Shown here: piece by piece, positions 42,989 to 54,016 of the stretch
How the letters are laid out: each line of letters starts with the position of its first letter
How positions within the stretch are numbered: position 1 is the first letter of the stretch
Made by a program: the position numbers and the translations under genes
Origin: Gallionella sp.
GTDB taxonomy: Bacteria; Pseudomonadota; Gammaproteobacteria; Burkholderiales; Gallionellaceae
Reading direction: 5' to 3'
DNA: 64,000 bases
NCBI GenBank assembly: GCA_028688275.1
Contig: JAQTYN010000008.1
Location: 1 to 64,000 of the forward strand
Notes under the pieces: generated by a model
Database searches by the model: none
The model's input: the letters and a program-made list of their open reading frames with translations, nothing else
Told to the model about the DNA's origin: nothing

Positions 42989-43314
42989 GTCTGAAATGTC
43001 GACATGTATGGCAAGCCACTGGCTGGTTTTTATTGGGTTTTATCACCTATCTTTCGCTGATGCCCCACCCGCCTGAGCCGTTTACTTTTAACCAAGTTGA
43101 TAAGTTAGAGCATGGTTTGGCATACATGACGCTCTCTTTGTGTTTTTGCCAAATGTATCTTCGACCCTTGCGCTGGATGGTTTTGCTTGTCGTATGGGGA
43201 ATAGGTATCGAATTTGTCCAAGGCTGGACAGGCTATCGCTATTTCGACATCTGGGACATGGTAGCCAATAGCACGGGCGTGCTGCTAGGATACCGTAAAG
43301 ACTCCCTTGGGTAG
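42970..43314 (+). CDS. VanZ family protein
   Basis: DKLEHGLAYMTLSL...WGIGIEFVQGWTGYRYFDIWDMVANSTGVLLGY. Confidence 0.85.
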   Translation: MGTYQVSLKCRHVWQATGWFLLGFITYLSLMPHPPEPFTFNQVDKLEHGLAYMTLSLCFCQMYLRPLRWMVLLVVWGIGIEFVQGWTGYRYFDIWDMVANSTGVLLGYRKDSLG

Positions 43315-43443
43315 CTTGTGTGCACGAATTGAAAAAAAAGGGGAGCCTCATTAGCCTTGTGAAAGGTTGAGATCTGCACATTGGATGTGTTGTCCGAGAA
43401 TGCGCCTTGAAAGGTGCTGTTAGAAGGTGGATTTTTCTTGAAA

Positions 43444-43474
43444 CCCACCTTGCGTGCTTGTCTAGCAAGGTGGG
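43444..43474. repeat. Hairpin between convergent VanZ and ssb genes
   Basis: CCCACCTTGC...GCAAGGTGGG perfect 10-bp arms, no U-tract. Confidence 0.5.
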
Positions 43475-43520
43475 AGTGCATCATCGGTGCGCTTCAGTCC
43501 CTTTGATGCTGGAATGGGTT

Positions 43521-44015
43521 TTAGAACGGAATATCGTCGTCAAAGTCATCGAAGTTGTTTTTGGCGGCGGGTGCGGGACGTGTTGCAGCGGGGGCAGGTG
43601 CCGTACGCGCAGGGGCGGGCGCGCTGCTACGCTCAGGTTGTTGCTGGTATTCATCCCCGCCGCTTTGGTAGCCACCACCAGATGAGGATTTGCTGCCCAA
43701 CATTTGCATGGTATTGGCGACGATTTTAGTGGTGTAGCGGTCTTTGCCTTCTTTATCCGTCCATTTTTCGGTGCGGATGCTGCCTTCAACGTATATCTGC
43801 GAGCCTTTTTTCAGGTATTGACCGACCACTTCGGCTTGACGACCAAAGAATGTCAAATTATGCCATTCGGTGCGTTCCTGCATTTGACCTTGTTTGTCTT
43901 TCCATTTGTCAGTGGTTGCTAATGTCGCGCTGGCAACGGCTTCACCACTGGGCATATATTTGACTTCTGGATCCTTGCCAAGATGCCCTACTAAAATCAC
44001 TTTATTTACTGACAT
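43521..44015 (-). CDS. ssb: Single-stranded DNA-binding protein
   Basis: [33 protein letters not shown]...; DFDDDIPF tail. Confidence 0.97.
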   Translation of the reverse strand: MSVNKVILVGHLGKDPEVKYMPSGEAVASATLATTDKWKDKQGQMQERTEWHNLTFFGRQAEVVGQYLKKGSQIYVEGSIRTEKWTDKEGKDRYTTKIVANTMQMLGSKSSSGGGYQSGGDEYQQQPERSSAPAPARTAPAPAATRPAPAAKNNFDDFDDDIPF

Positions 44016-45396
44016 TGCTATTTCCTTTTAAAACAAGTTGTTGTATCGCACTTTCATCGAATCCTTGCATATCTACTTTTAAGCAAGCAATGCCCTCACT
44101 GGCAATGACTAGCACTTCTCGCACGCCTTGTACCGCAGCGAGTTGCTGTTGCAACTGCACTGCCTCCGATTCGCTGAGGGCAAGCAGATGGTAGAGCTTA
44201 GTGCTGACCGCGCGAGGGGGATTCATCGTGCTGGCGATGATCAGCCATAACAACAATAAACCCGCACTGAACATTAACACGCTGTTATGCCCCACATGCT
44301 GCATCAAGACGCCGCCCATCACCGCACCAAAAAACGCACCTAAAAATTGCACACTACTGTACACCCCCATCGCGGTTCCTTTGGCTGCCAACGGGGCAAT
44401 TTTGCTAATCAGCGAAGGCAAAGAGGCTTCTAAAATGTTGAACGCAGTGAAGAAAATCAACAAGGCTGCCGCGACCAACCAAAGACTATTTTGTCCCACC
44501 AAAAGCAAGAATTGTGCCGAAAAAGCCAACGCAATTGCCAGCATAAATACCTGTTTCATCTTGGCTTTTTTCTCGGCGATGATGATAGGTGGCACCATTA
44601 GCATAAACGCCAGCAACATGACAGGTAGATAAATTTGCCAATGTTGTGCTACCTCCAGCCCGTTGTTTTTGAGAATAAACGGCACTTGCATAAACACCGA
44701 CATCAAAATCGCATGGAGGGCGAAAATGCCAAAATCCAAGCGCAGCAAGTCTTTGTTGCGTAACACTTCAGCGAATTTACTGCGACTGGCTTCGGTGTCG
44801 CTGTGAAAATGGGTGAGTACGGGGTTCGGAATCACAAAGCGTACCAAGCCAATCGCCACCACTGCCAACACGCCCGTCATCGCAAAGATGCCTGGCACGC
44901 CCAGTATGCCATGGAGCAAGGGCGATAAAATCAACGAGAAGGAAAAAGTCAGCCCGATGGTCATGCCGATCATTGCCATGGCTTTGGTACGGACTTCTTC
45001 GCGAGTCAAATCAGCGGTCAGTGCCATGACGGCAGCGTTAATGGCACCCGCCCCTTGAATCGCCCGTCCGATAATCACCCCATAAATGCTATCAGCGGAC
45101 GCGGCGACAAAACTACCGAGCGCGAAAACAATCAGTCCGCCGTAAATAATCGGCTTGCGTCCATAACGATCCGACATCCAGCCCGCTGGGATTTGCAAAA
45201 TCGCTTGGGTCAGACCGTACACCCCCAGTGCCAGCCCCATGAGGATGTGGTTTTCGCCCCCTGGAAGATGCTCGGCATATAGCGCGAAGATCGGCAAAAT
45301 AATAAATAAACCTAGCATACGCAAGCCGTAAATGCCCGCCAAGCCAAAGCTGGCACGCTTTTCAGCAGGGTTCATGGTGTATTGGGTAAGCGGCAT
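44002..45396 (-). CDS. MFS transporter
   Basis: [39 protein letters not shown]; 12-TM pattern. Confidence 0.92.
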   Translation of the reverse strand: MPLTQYTMNPAEKRASFGLAGIYGLRMLGLFIILPIFALYAEHLPGGENHILMGLALGVYGLTQAILQIPAGWMSDRYGRKPIIYGGLIVFALGSFVAASADSIYGVIIGRAIQGAGAINAAVMALTADLTREEVRTKAMAMIGMTIGLTFSFSLILSPLLHGILGVPGIFAMTGVLAVVAIGLVRFVIPNPVLTHFHSDTEASRSKFAEVLRNKDLLRLDFGIFALHAILMSVFMQVPFILKNNGLEVAQHWQIYLPVMLLAFMLMVPPIIIAEKKAKMKQVFMLAIALAFSAQFLLLVGQNSLWLVAAALLIFFTAFNILEASLPSLISKIAPLAAKGTAMGVYSSVQFLGAFFGAVMGGVLMQHVGHNSVLMFSAGLLLLWLIIASTMNPPRAVSTKLYHLLALSESEAVQLQQQLAAVQGVREVLVIASEGIACLKVDMQGFDESAIQQLVLKGNSNVSK

Positions 45397-45544
45397 AATG
45401 GCATTTGTCAGGCGAAATAGAGACTCACATATTAGCAGGTCGCCCCTACTTACGGAAACGCTACATCTGCATTTTCTGGTAATTCAGGGCATCTTGCCGT
45501 GCTCAATAAGCGAGTTAATGATGAGCAATCGTTGAGCGGATTGA

Positions 45545-46354
45545 TTATCTGCGAGGCGGGTCGGGTACATATTGGTTTGGAAATGCTTGTGGTTCAGGAG
45601 GGTGTTTAGGGCGACGAATAACACCCATTTGAATTAAATGTTCTGTACTATCATAGCGCAAAGCGACGATTTCAGCAGGTTGATCACTCGCGCGTCTAAA
45701 AGTGGTGGTGGTGACAGGATCGTATTGGCGTTCGCCATGTCCTGTACCTAGGCGTTCTGCCTGTTTCATCGGTGCTGCGGCACTGGGCACAGCAGCCATC
45801 CGTCCTGCCGATGCCTCACCCATATGACCCCTATTGCTTTCTTGACTGTCGTGTCGACTGGGTTGATTGCCATCATATTGATTGTTCATCATCGGCGGGG
45901 GAGGAAGGGGCTCTTTTTCGCGATACACGGCAACCCCGATGATGCCGACATTATCAGGGCGATCTGTCCGTGCCGCGTAGGAATCGGGTAGGGAGGTAAA
46001 ATAAAATTGCGCAATTTCAGTGTCGCTCTTGCGCCAGCCCGCGACTTCCATTTGTTGGTAGGGACTGAGTACATAGCCCGCTTGTTTAGGCGAGGCGGTT
46101 TCACCACTGATGGCATTGATCCCATCGACTGAAACAATGGCAAGAATGCGATTTTGGGTGCGATTAGTTAGGCGAATTGCATAACGTTGGTCGGGTTGTC
46201 CTGCGACATAGGTTTTGCCGTGATAAGGGTATGTTTGCAGCGCGCGTCCCGTGTCTTGGTTAATCACTTTCATTTCGAGTAACTCGTTGGCATATGAGGG
46301 TAGTGATAACCCAACCAGAACGATGATGAACCAGCGAATCCAAAAAGTATGCAT
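45545..46354 (-). CDS. Secreted hypothetical protein
   Basis: Signal peptide; Pro/Arg-rich C-terminus. Confidence 0.6.
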   Translation of the reverse strand: MHTFWIRWFIIVLVGLSLPSYANELLEMKVINQDTGRALQTYPYHGKTYVAGQPDQRYAIRLTNRTQNRILAIVSVDGINAISGETASPKQAGYVLSPYQQMEVAGWRKSDTEIAQFYFTSLPDSYAARTDRPDNVGIIGVAVYREKEPLPPPPMMNNQYDGNQPSRHDSQESNRGHMGEASAGRMAAVPSAAAPMKQAERLGTGHGERQYDPVTTTTFRRASDQPAEIVALRYDSTEHLIQMGVIRRPKHPPEPQAFPNQYVPDPPRR

Positions 46355-46411
46355 GATTTCTCCTAAAAACGGGTGGGAGCACGGGGCGCGGATGCACCCC
46401 GCGTAAAGACA

Positions 46412-46729
46412 CTAGTTTGCTGCGTTCCCGCGCTTACCACGTACTGGTTTATTCGTGCGTTCAGGTTTTGGGGCGGGCGGGCGTGGCTCTGCGTTGCGCG
46501 GCTGGCTGGGTGCAGGCTGAGCCTGCGCATCGCGCCGTTGACGCAATCCAGCCATTTCCCGCAAAGAAGCTTCGCGACGGCGTTGGCGAATTTCCTCGCG
46601 ACGACTGTCATCATTAGAAGCCGTGCGTTGAAAGTGGGATGAATTTTCTTCTGCAAGCGCGGTATTGTTCAGTAAGACGAACAAGCCCAGACCGAGCAAA
46701 CCAAACAGTATTTTTGGAATCGACTTCAT
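46412..46729 (-). CDS. Small secreted Arg/Pro-rich protein
   Basis: Signal peptide then REEIRQRRREASLREMAGLRQRRD...PRPPAPKPERTNKPVRGKRG. Confidence 0.55.
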   Translation of the reverse strand: MKSIPKILFGLLGLGLFVLLNNTALAEENSSHFQRTASNDDSRREEIRQRRREASLREMAGLRQRRDAQAQPAPSQPRNAEPRPPAPKPERTNKPVRGKRGNAAN

Positions 46730-46901
46730 GGCTAATCTCCTAATTTAAGTAAAAAGTGGACAAAAAACGCCACATTCGGCGTTGAGGTACATTCTAGTAG
46801 AAAGTGCGTGCGAATGTGATTCTAATCTGAGGTTTTTTAAGTTATTTTGGGTGCTTTGCCGTGCATATCCATGCGGCAAAGAGGTGATATATTGATCTGT
46901 G

Positions 46902-47444
46902 CTACATATTGATGCACGTTTTGGGGATGACATTGTCGGGTAGTTTGCTAGCGGGGCGACCAATAAGCGCAACAGAGGTGACAGTCGGAATTTGTCCTAG
47001 ATTGTTATAGCCATCACCGTTGGCGCAAGACCATGCTCCTGTAAACGTGTTGTACAGCATATGCAGGCTTTTGCCTGCTATGAGGCTGCTCACCCCCGTG
47101 GTTCTAAAGGTGGCCTCAATTAAAGTTGTGCCATTTTGAGCAGGAACAGGGCGAACGCCTGCGACGCAGCCCGCCAAGCCAGACGCGTTGCAATCCATAA
47201 TAGACGAAACATATTTGCCTGAAGTGACTGCACTAAGTGAAGCAATATCCCAACTTTGGTTATTGGTATAGGCTTCAACCAGCGGGGTTCTCAATCCTGC
47301 TACCAGTGACATCGCTTCGGAAGCTTGAGCGCGTGCGACATAATCACCATACATGGGAATTGCGACGGCGGCTAAAACGCCAATAATCGCCACAACTATC
47401 ATGAGTTCGATCAGTGTGAACCCGTTTTGTATTGAGGATTTCAT
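46902..47444 (-). CDS. Type IV pilin paralogue
   Basis: [44 protein letters not shown]. Confidence 0.92.
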   Translation of the reverse strand: MKSSIQNGFTLIELMIVVAIIGVLAAVAIPMYGDYVARAQASEAMSLVAGLRTPLVEAYTNNQSWDIASLSAVTSGKYVSSIMDCNASGLAGCVAGVRPVPAQNGTTLIEATFRTTGVSSLIAGKSLHMLYNTFTGAWSCANGDGYNNLGQIPTVTSVALIGRPASKLPDNVIPKTCINM

Positions 47445-47478
47445 TTTTTGCTTTCAGAAATAATGGCTGAGTGTAAAA

Positions 47479-47494
47479 AGCAAGAATTACGCCA
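47479..47494 (-). promoter_or_regulatory. Putative sigma-54 promoter of pilin gene 2
   Basis: Reverse strand TGGCGTAATTCTTGCT: GG-N10-GC spacing. Confidence 0.75.
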
Positions 47495-47593
47495 GTCGTT
47501 GATATTTTTATTTGGGCAGTTCTTATGGCATAACATCGTCCTGTTTCTGTTAAGAAGGTTCGATGATGCTTTGCTAGTGTACTTTGTTGTAAA

Positions 47594-48328
47594 TTAGTTG
47601 AGTTGTTTTATCAGATATTGTTGTCGGCGACTGACAGGCAGCATTTCGTCATAGTTGGCTAACTTGACCAACCATCCACCTTCCTCTTTGAGATTTTTCT
47701 CAAAACCAATAACGGCTGCTTTTGCGACTAAGCAATTGCGATGGATGCGTACGAAACGTAAGGCGTACTCTTTTTCTAAATTGGTGAGTGACTCTTCAAT
47801 CAGATATTCCCGCTCGGCGGTATGAACGGTGATATATTTCGATTCTGCGCGTAAAAACAACACACCCTCAATTGGAATCAGGTGGATTTTACCACGTTCA
47901 TACGCAGAAAGAAATTGACGGGGTTCAGGCAAGAGCTCATGCAATATTTCCGTTTTTATGGGAACGGCCTCGCGAGCGCGACTCAGTGCTTCAAACAATC
48001 GTCTGAGGCGTATGGGTTTGAGTAAATAATCAATGGCGCGAACTTCAAATGCCTTGATCGCATAGGCATCATAGGCTGTTGTGAAAATAATCACGGGGGG
48101 TGGAACAAGCTTGTGAAGATGGTGGGCGAGTTCAATACCATCCATTTGAGGCATCCGAATATCAAGCAGTACTACATCCGCAGGTGTATCGTTAAGCTTA
48201 TCTAACGCTGTTTGACCATTGCCAGCCTCACCTACAATTTCCAGATATAACTGAGCGGCGCAGTCATTTAGCAAATCGCGCAATCGACTACGAGCAGGTT
48301 GTTCATCATCGACAATAAAAACGCGCAT
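47594..48328 (-). CDS. LytTR response regulator (AlgR-like)
   Basis: MRVFIVDDEQPARSRLRDLL...VLLDIRMPQMDGIELA; LytTR domain ...FLRAESKYITVHTAEREYLIEESLTNLE...FVRIHRNCLVA. Confidence 0.9.
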   Translation of the reverse strand: MRVFIVDDEQPARSRLRDLLNDCAAQLYLEIVGEAGNGQTALDKLNDTPADVVLLDIRMPQMDGIELAHHLHKLVPPPVIIFTTAYDAYAIKAFEVRAIDYLLKPIRLRRLFEALSRAREAVPIKTEILHELLPEPRQFLSAYERGKIHLIPIEGVLFLRAESKYITVHTAEREYLIEESLTNLEKEYALRFVRIHRNCLVAKAAVIGFEKNLKEEGGWLVKLANYDEMLPVSRRQQYLIKQLN

Positions 48329-48549
48329 TGGTAACGTAATCACCTCCTGTGGCTGTTCCCCTTTCATTCTATTACCCCTATAAAATCACTCGGATAATGT
48401 TCGCTTGAAATACGCTTGTTGTCAACCCAATACGATTGCTCTCAAACATATCTTCGGTGAACGAAAAAGACAAGGTAGAGCGTTGCATATACGTACTCTG
48501 CCGTATTAAGGGCATGGGCGTTTGGTTGCATCGTGTTAAACTTCGCGCC

Positions 48550-48920
48550 GAAGCTGGCTAGACAGTCGCCGCGTATGCAAATACGGGGAGGAAAGTCCGG
48601 GCTCCATAGAGCAGAATGCCAGTTAATGACTGGACACCGTGAGGTGATGGAAAGTGCCACAGAAAATAAACCGCCGATGGCCAGATTGATTTTCGCAAGA
48701 AAGTTGAGCTGGATCAGGTAAGGGCGAAACGGCGAGGTAAGAGCTCACCGCGACTTTGGTAACAGGGTTGGCAGGGCAAACCCCATTCGGAGCAAGATCA
48801 AATAGGCTGACATTGGCGTGGCTCGCGTCGTCAGCGGGTAGATCGCTTGAGCGTCAGGTGACGAAACGCCTAGAGGAATGACTGTCCACGACAGAACCCG
48901 GCTTATCGGCTAGCTTCACC
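48550..48920 (+). ncRNA. rnpB: RNase P RNA
   Basis: gaagctggctagacagtcgccgc...ggggaggaaagtccgggctccatagagcag...acagaacccggcttatcggctagcttc: bacterial type A conserved blocks. Confidence 0.95.
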
Positions 48921-49050
48921 TTTTTATGGCTGCGACCAATTTGCACGCCTCTCGAAAAATAGCCGAATTCATCGCGTCTTTATTTTATCGTCACATTACT
49001 TAAACCTCCCTCGTTTAATCTCCTTTGCATTGTCCAACCGTGAGTAAACC

Positions 49051-51417
49051 ATGAACCCTACCGCTATTTCCGAACAAGAGCTGCATCAGCTCGATGCCTA
49101 TTGGCGCGCTTGTAATTACCTTGCTGCGGGCATGATTTATCTGCGCGATAACCCTTTGTTGCGCGAACCGTTGCAAGCGGCGCATATTAAAAGTCGGTTG
49201 TTGGGACACTGGGGGTCTAGCCCAGGCTTGAGTTTTGCCTATATTCATCTGAATCGCCTGATTCAGCAATACGACCAAAACGCGATTTTCTTAGCAGGAC
49301 CTGGGCATGGCGCGCCAGGGGTGCTGGCACCTGTGTATTTGGAAGGCACTTACAGCGAAATTTATCCCAATAAAAGCGAAGATGAAGATGGTTTGCGCCA
49401 GTTTTTCAAAGATTTTTCTTTTCCTGGTGGCATCGGTAGTCATTGCACCCCCGAAACCCCAGGCTCAATCCACGAAGGTGGCGAATTGGGCTACAGCATT
49501 TCCCACGCCTTTGGCGCAGCCTACGACAACCCCGATTTGTTGGTGGCGGTGATGGTCGGCGATGGCGAGGCGGAAACTGCGCCGTTGGCAACCTCGTGGC
49601 ATTCCAATAAATTTTTAAATCCCATCCGCGACGGCGCGGTGTTGCCGATTCTGCATTTGAACGGCTACAAAATTAACAACCCGACCATTCTGTCGCGCAT
49701 TTCGCACGAAGAATTAGAAAATTTATTCAAAGGCTACGGCTGGACTCCGCACTTTGTCGAAGGCAGCGACCCCGCTACCATGCACCGTGCCATGGCGGAA
49801 ACCTTGGAAACGTGCATGACCGACATCCGCCGCATTCAAACCGAAGCGCGCAGTTCGGGGATTGCCGTTCGTCCACGCTGGCCAATGATTGTGCTGCGTT
49901 CACCCAAAGGTTGGACGGGCCCCGCTGAAGTGGATGGTCATAAAGTGGCAGGATTTTGGCGTTCTCACCAAGTGCCGCTGGGCGATGTGCAAGGCAAGCC
50001 TGAACATTTGGCACAATTGGAAGCATGGCTGCGCAGCTATAAACCCGAAGAGCTATTCGACGCACAAGGCAAATTATTGCCCGAACTCAAAGCCCTCGCC
50101 CCCAAAGGCAATCGTCGCATGAGTGCTAATCCGCACGCCAATGGCGGGCTGTTGCGCCGTGCCTTGCGGATGCCTAACTTCCACGATTACGCCATCGCCG
50201 TGCCGTTCCCAGGGACTGCATCGGCAGAAAATACCCGTCCACTGGGCAAATTGCTGCGCGACATTATGCAAGCCAATATGCACAATTTCCGCGTATTCGG
50301 CCCTGATGAGAACAGTTCCAATAAATTAGACGACATTTACCAAGTCAGTAAAAAAACGTGGATGGCAGAATTTTTGCCCGAAGATGCCGACGGTGGCGAA
50401 TTGGCGACCGATGGGCGGGTGATGGAAATGTTGTCTGAGCATACGCTGGAAGGCTGGTTGGAAGGATATTTGCTGACAGGTCGGCACGGCTTTTTCTCCA
50501 CTTATGAAGCCTTCGTGCATGTGATTGACTCCATGTTCAACCAGCACGCCAAATGGTTGGCGATGGCAAATGCCGTGCCGTGGCGCGCCGCCGTGTCGTC
50601 TTTGAATTTATTGATTACCTCCACCGTGTGGCGGCAAGATCACAACGGTTTTACCCACCAAGACCCTGGCTTTTTGGATTTAGTGGTCAACAAGAGCGCG
50701 GAAGTTACACGGATTTATTTGCCGCCTGATGTGAACTGCTTGTTATCGGTTGCAAATCATTGCCTAAAAAGCACCAACTACATCAACGTCATCGTCTGTG
50801 ATAAACAAAAGCATCTGCAATTTTTGGACATGGACGCGGCGATTAAGCATTGCACCAAAGGCATCGGGATTTGGGAATGGGCAAGCAACGACGCGGGCAG
50901 TGAACCTGATTTAGTCATTGCCAGCGCGGGCGATATTCCCACCAAAGAAGCACTGGCGGCGGTAATGTTGCTGCGCGACGCGTTCCCTACATTGAAAGTG
51001 CGCTTTATCAACGTGGTCGATTTATACAAACTCACGCCTGAAGGCGAGCATCCACACGGTTTATCGGATCGGGATTTTGACAGCCTGTTTACGATCGATA
51101 AACCCGTGATTTTCAACTTCCACGGCTACCCGTGGCTGATTCACCGCCTCGCCTATCGCCGCACCAACCACAAAAATTTCCATGTGCGCGGCTACAAAGA
51201 AAAAGGCAGCATCAACACCCCGCTGGAATTAGCCATCCAAAACCAAATCGACCGCTTCAGTTTAGCCATCGACGCAATCGACCGCATCCCCTCCCTGCAC
51301 ATCGCAGGCGCGCACGTCAAAGAACGCCTACGCGACAAACAACTCGAATGTCGCCAATATGCGTATGAACATGGCGTGGATTTGCCCGAAGCGGCGGGAT
51401 GGAAGTGGGCGATTTGA
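49051..51417 (+). CDS. xfp: Xylulose-5-phosphate/fructose-6-phosphate phosphoketolase
   Basis: [55 protein letters not shown]; about 790 aa. Confidence 0.97.
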   Translation: MNPTAISEQELHQLDAYWRACNYLAAGMIYLRDNPLLREPLQAAHIKSRLLGHWGSSPGLSFAYIHLNRLIQQYDQNAIFLAGPGHGAPGVLAPVYLEGTYSEIYPNKSEDEDGLRQFFKDFSFPGGIGSHCTPETPGSIHEGGELGYSISHAFGAAYDNPDLLVAVMVGDGEAETAPLATSWHSNKFLNPIRDGAVLPILHLNGYKINNPTILSRISHEELENLFKGYGWTPHFVEGSDPATMHRAMAETLETCMTDIRRIQTEARSSGIAVRPRWPMIVLRSPKGWTGPAEVDGHKVAGFWRSHQVPLGDVQGKPEHLAQLEAWLRSYKPEELFDAQGKLLPELKALAPKGNRRMSANPHANGGLLRRALRMPNFHDYAIAVPFPGTASAENTRPLGKLLRDIMQANMHNFRVFGPDENSSNKLDDIYQVSKKTWMAEFLPEDADGGELATDGRVMEMLSEHTLEGWLEGYLLTGRHGFFSTYEAFVHVIDSMFNQHAKWLAMANAVPWRAAVSSLNLLITSTVWRQDHNGFTHQDPGFLDLVVNKSAEVTRIYLPPDVNCLLSVANHCLKSTNYINVIVCDKQKHLQFLDMDAAIKHCTKGIGIWEWASNDAGSEPDLVIASAGDIPTKEALAAVMLLRDAFPTLKVRFINVVDLYKLTPEGEHPHGLSDRDFDSLFTIDKPVIFNFHGYPWLIHRLAYRRTNHKNFHVRGYKEKGSINTPLELAIQNQIDRFSLAIDAIDRIPSLHIAGAHVKERLRDKQLECRQYAYEHGVDLPEAAGWKWAI

Positions 51418-51570
51418 GTGGGGGAAGTGAAACAGGAAAGGTGAAAGGTGTTGAGAACCGCTTCCAAACTCCGTCATGCCGACGATGATATGTAGCCCGC
51501 GAGGGGTGAGGGACAAACCCGTCACGCGCTACACTTCTCGCTTTTCCTTATCCTGCTCATTTTTCAAGAC

Positions 51571-51639
51571 GTAGGATGTGCCGACAGGCGCATCTTTTTG
51601 AATTTTAAAGAAATTGATGCGCCTATCGGCACATCCTAC
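51571..51639. repeat. Inverted repeat GTAGGATGTGCCGACAGGCGCATC / GATGCGCCTATCGGCACATCCTAC
   Basis: 24-bp arms with 1 mismatch. Confidence 0.85.
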
Positions 51640-51701
51640 CGCGCTTATTCACCCTACGCACTTTCATTACGATAATGTCACTGAGCTTAAGGAGCACCTG
51701 T

Positions 51702-52601
51702 ATGCCTATTATGTTGAACTACAACTTCAACCTAAAGCTGCGCACCATTGGGCGTATTCCGCCCTTTGAAGCTGTACTCAACGCCTATCAAAAAATACCT
51801 GATATTTTTTATATCAAACCAGACCAGTTAATTGTGGGACTAAACAACTATTCGGGTAGCGAAATGTATAAGAAGGAACTCAGGGTTTGCAGCGAGTTGA
51901 CGGATCCGCGCTACCCTGAGATGAAAAATGGCTGCTTCGTCGCGGGCACGCTGGTCTGGACAGACAAAGGCCAGGTCCCCATCGAGCAGATCAAGGTCGG
52001 AGACAGGGTGCTGTCCAAGCCAGAAAATGGCAGCGGAGAACAGACTTATAAAACGGTGGTGAATACCTTTGTCCATGAGGACAAGGAGATCTGGTTCTTC
52101 CACTATATTCATGACTATACTATGGCTGAAACAGTGGTATATGGAACAGCCAACCATCCAGTCTGGGTCGATGGCAAAGGGTGGACGAGCATTGATTCAT
52201 TGCGGCCTGGCAACAGAATAGTGACTGAAGATGGTAGAGAAGGTGTAGTTGCTAACGCTCAGCCAGTTTGGGCTACGACGGAAGAGCATATTGGTTTCAG
52301 GTGTTGGAGTTATAGCGATGAGCATTTCGGTAGTCGCGTCGACTTTTCAAACGGTATCTTCGAAATTGAATGTGAGGACGGGGGAGAATCAATATGGTGT
52401 TTTGTCGATGATAAAGAACCAGGAAGAAGATTTAAGCACTAGGTCTTCAATATTGAAGTGGAAGATTTTCACACCTATTACGTTGGGCAACCAGGTATCT
52501 GGGTGCATAACACGAACTGTGCGGAGACAGTGGCACTCCAGAACAATTTTTTGCAGAGGTGCAACCATGAGCGCGATTACCTTACGTTTACCCGACGATA
52601 A
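51702..52601 (+). pseudogene. Hint (intein-like, pretoxin-type) domain protein interrupted by TAG at 52440
   Basis: NGCFVAGTLVWTDKGQVPIEQIKVGDRVLS...GTANHPVWVDGKGWTSIDSLRPG; after the TAG the same frame reads VFNIEVEDFHTYYVGQPGIWVHNTNC, the canonical Hint C-terminus. Confidence 0.85.
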
Positions 52602-52788
52602 ACACCAACGCTTGAAAACGCTGGCGGCGCAGCAAGGGATAAGTATCAATCAACTGTTGAATGAAATGGCGACGCTGATCTTGGTTGATTTTGATGCGGA
52701 AACGCGCTTTCGCTTGCGGGCAGAGCGTGGTCGCGGCAAAACAGAACGCGGCTTGGCTCTTTTGCACACAGTGCTGGGGTCGTCTTGA
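52567..52788 (+). CDS. Ribbon-helix-helix (antitoxin/HicB-type) protein
   Basis: MSAITLRLPDDKHQRLKTLAAQQGISINQLLNEMATLIL. Confidence 0.75.
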   Translation: MSAITLRLPDDKHQRLKTLAAQQGISINQLLNEMATLILVDFDAETRFRLRAERGRGKTERGLALLHTVLGSS

Positions 52789-53867
52789 AGCATTCTTCCG
52801 TGCTGGTCATCAACAGCGGCTCGTCCAGCCTGAAAGCGGAGTTATTTCAACCCGACGGCACACGCCGTGCTTTTCGGTATGACCATATTGGGCGCGGCGG
52901 GTTTGACGATCATGCCCATGCGTTTGCCGCGTTAATGCACGACTTGGGCGAGGTTCATCCCGCGCTGGTCGGACATCGGTTTGTACATGGTGGTGAAATG
53001 GTCGATGCGGCGCGCTTAGTTGATGAGGTCGAATTTGCGCGCTTAACCGCGCTGATTCCGCTCGCGCCGCTGCATTTGCCCAGTAATTTATTGGGCGTGG
53101 AATTATGTCGCGCCCACTTCCCCGTCCCACAAATCGCCTGTTTCGACACTGCTTTTCACGCCACTTTGCCCGAATCGGCGTGGCGGTTGCCGATTCCGCG
53201 TGAAACAGGTTTGCGCCGCTATGGTTTTCACGGGTTGAATTACGCGCACATCGCCCGTCGCCTGCCCGATTTGTTGGGCGATGCCGCACGCGGACGTATT
53301 GTGGTGGCGCATCTGGGGAGTGGCGCAAGCCTTTGTTTATTCGATAATTTAAAATCCATTGATACCACCATGGGCTACACGCCAGCAGGTGGGATTGTCA
53401 TGGGGACGCGCAGCGGCGACCTTGACCCTGGGGCGTTACTCGCGCTGGTCGAACGCTACGGCTATGCCACCGTATTCGACTGGACGTATCACAAAATGGG
53501 CTTAATTGCCCTGTCCGATGGTGAAAGCAACGAGATGTCCGATCTGCTCGCCAGCGATACGCCCCAAGCCCAATTTGCTGTTCAATATTTCTGCCAACAA
53601 GTCCGCGCTGCCATCGGTGCATTTGCCGCCAAAGTTGGTGGCATAGATGCGCTGGTGTTCACCGCAGGCATAGGTGAACACGCGGCTATCGTGCGGGAGA
53701 TGATTTGCCAGCCTTTAGCGTGCTTGGGGTTTCAGTTGGATGATGTCGCGAATCAGCGAAACTTCACCCGTTTACATCGCGCCGATACTAAACCGATTCT
53801 GTGTCTGCCCGCAGATGAAGAAGAGGAAATTTATCGCTTGGTGGTCAGTTTTCAAAAACACGTCTGA
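52785..53867 (+). CDS. ackA: Acetate kinase (TTG start)
   Basis: VLVINSGSSSLKAELF; IACFDTAFHATLPE; RYGFHGLNYAHIAR; VVAHLGSGASLC; FTAGIGEHAAIVRE. Confidence 0.95.
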   Translation: MKHSSVLVINSGSSSLKAELFQPDGTRRAFRYDHIGRGGFDDHAHAFAALMHDLGEVHPALVGHRFVHGGEMVDAARLVDEVEFARLTALIPLAPLHLPSNLLGVELCRAHFPVPQIACFDTAFHATLPESAWRLPIPRETGLRRYGFHGLNYAHIARRLPDLLGDAARGRIVVAHLGSGASLCLFDNLKSIDTTMGYTPAGGIVMGTRSGDLDPGALLALVERYGYATVFDWTYHKMGLIALSDGESNEMSDLLASDTPQAQFAVQYFCQQVRAAIGAFAAKVGGIDALVFTAGIGEHAAIVREMICQPLACLGFQLDDVANQRNFTRLHRADTKPILCLPADEEEEIYRLVVSFQKHV

Positions 53868-53951
53868 GGTCAGGGGGCAGGGCTTTCTCTCGACTTATTT
53901 ATGCACCCTCACACCGATTCTCCTCACTTCACGAAAAAAATTCGCTAGCCC

Positions 53952-53980
53952 CTTGTAAATACGATTTTTTTACCCCACTT
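53952..53980 (+). promoter_or_regulatory. Putative sigma-32 heat-shock promoter of clpB
   Basis: CTTGTAA, 14 bp, CCCCACTT, 36 bp before the clpB ATG. Confidence 0.75.
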
Positions 53981-54016
53981 ATGAGGAATTACGATTCTTT
54001 AACTTAGGAGAGCATC

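Noticed and set aside
42970-43076. ORF at 42888-43076 (62 aa)
   Set aside because: Out-of-frame overlap of the exonuclease and VanZ genes, both well supported.
43444-43474. GC-rich hairpin between VanZ and ssb as a bidirectional terminator
   Set aside because: No U-tract on either side; kept only as a low-confidence hairpin.
52440-52442. TAG in the Hint ORF as pyrrolysine or genetic recoding
   Set aside because: No other in-frame TAG read-through is apparent in the window, and pyrrolysine is not expected in such a genome; a nonsense mutation is simpler.
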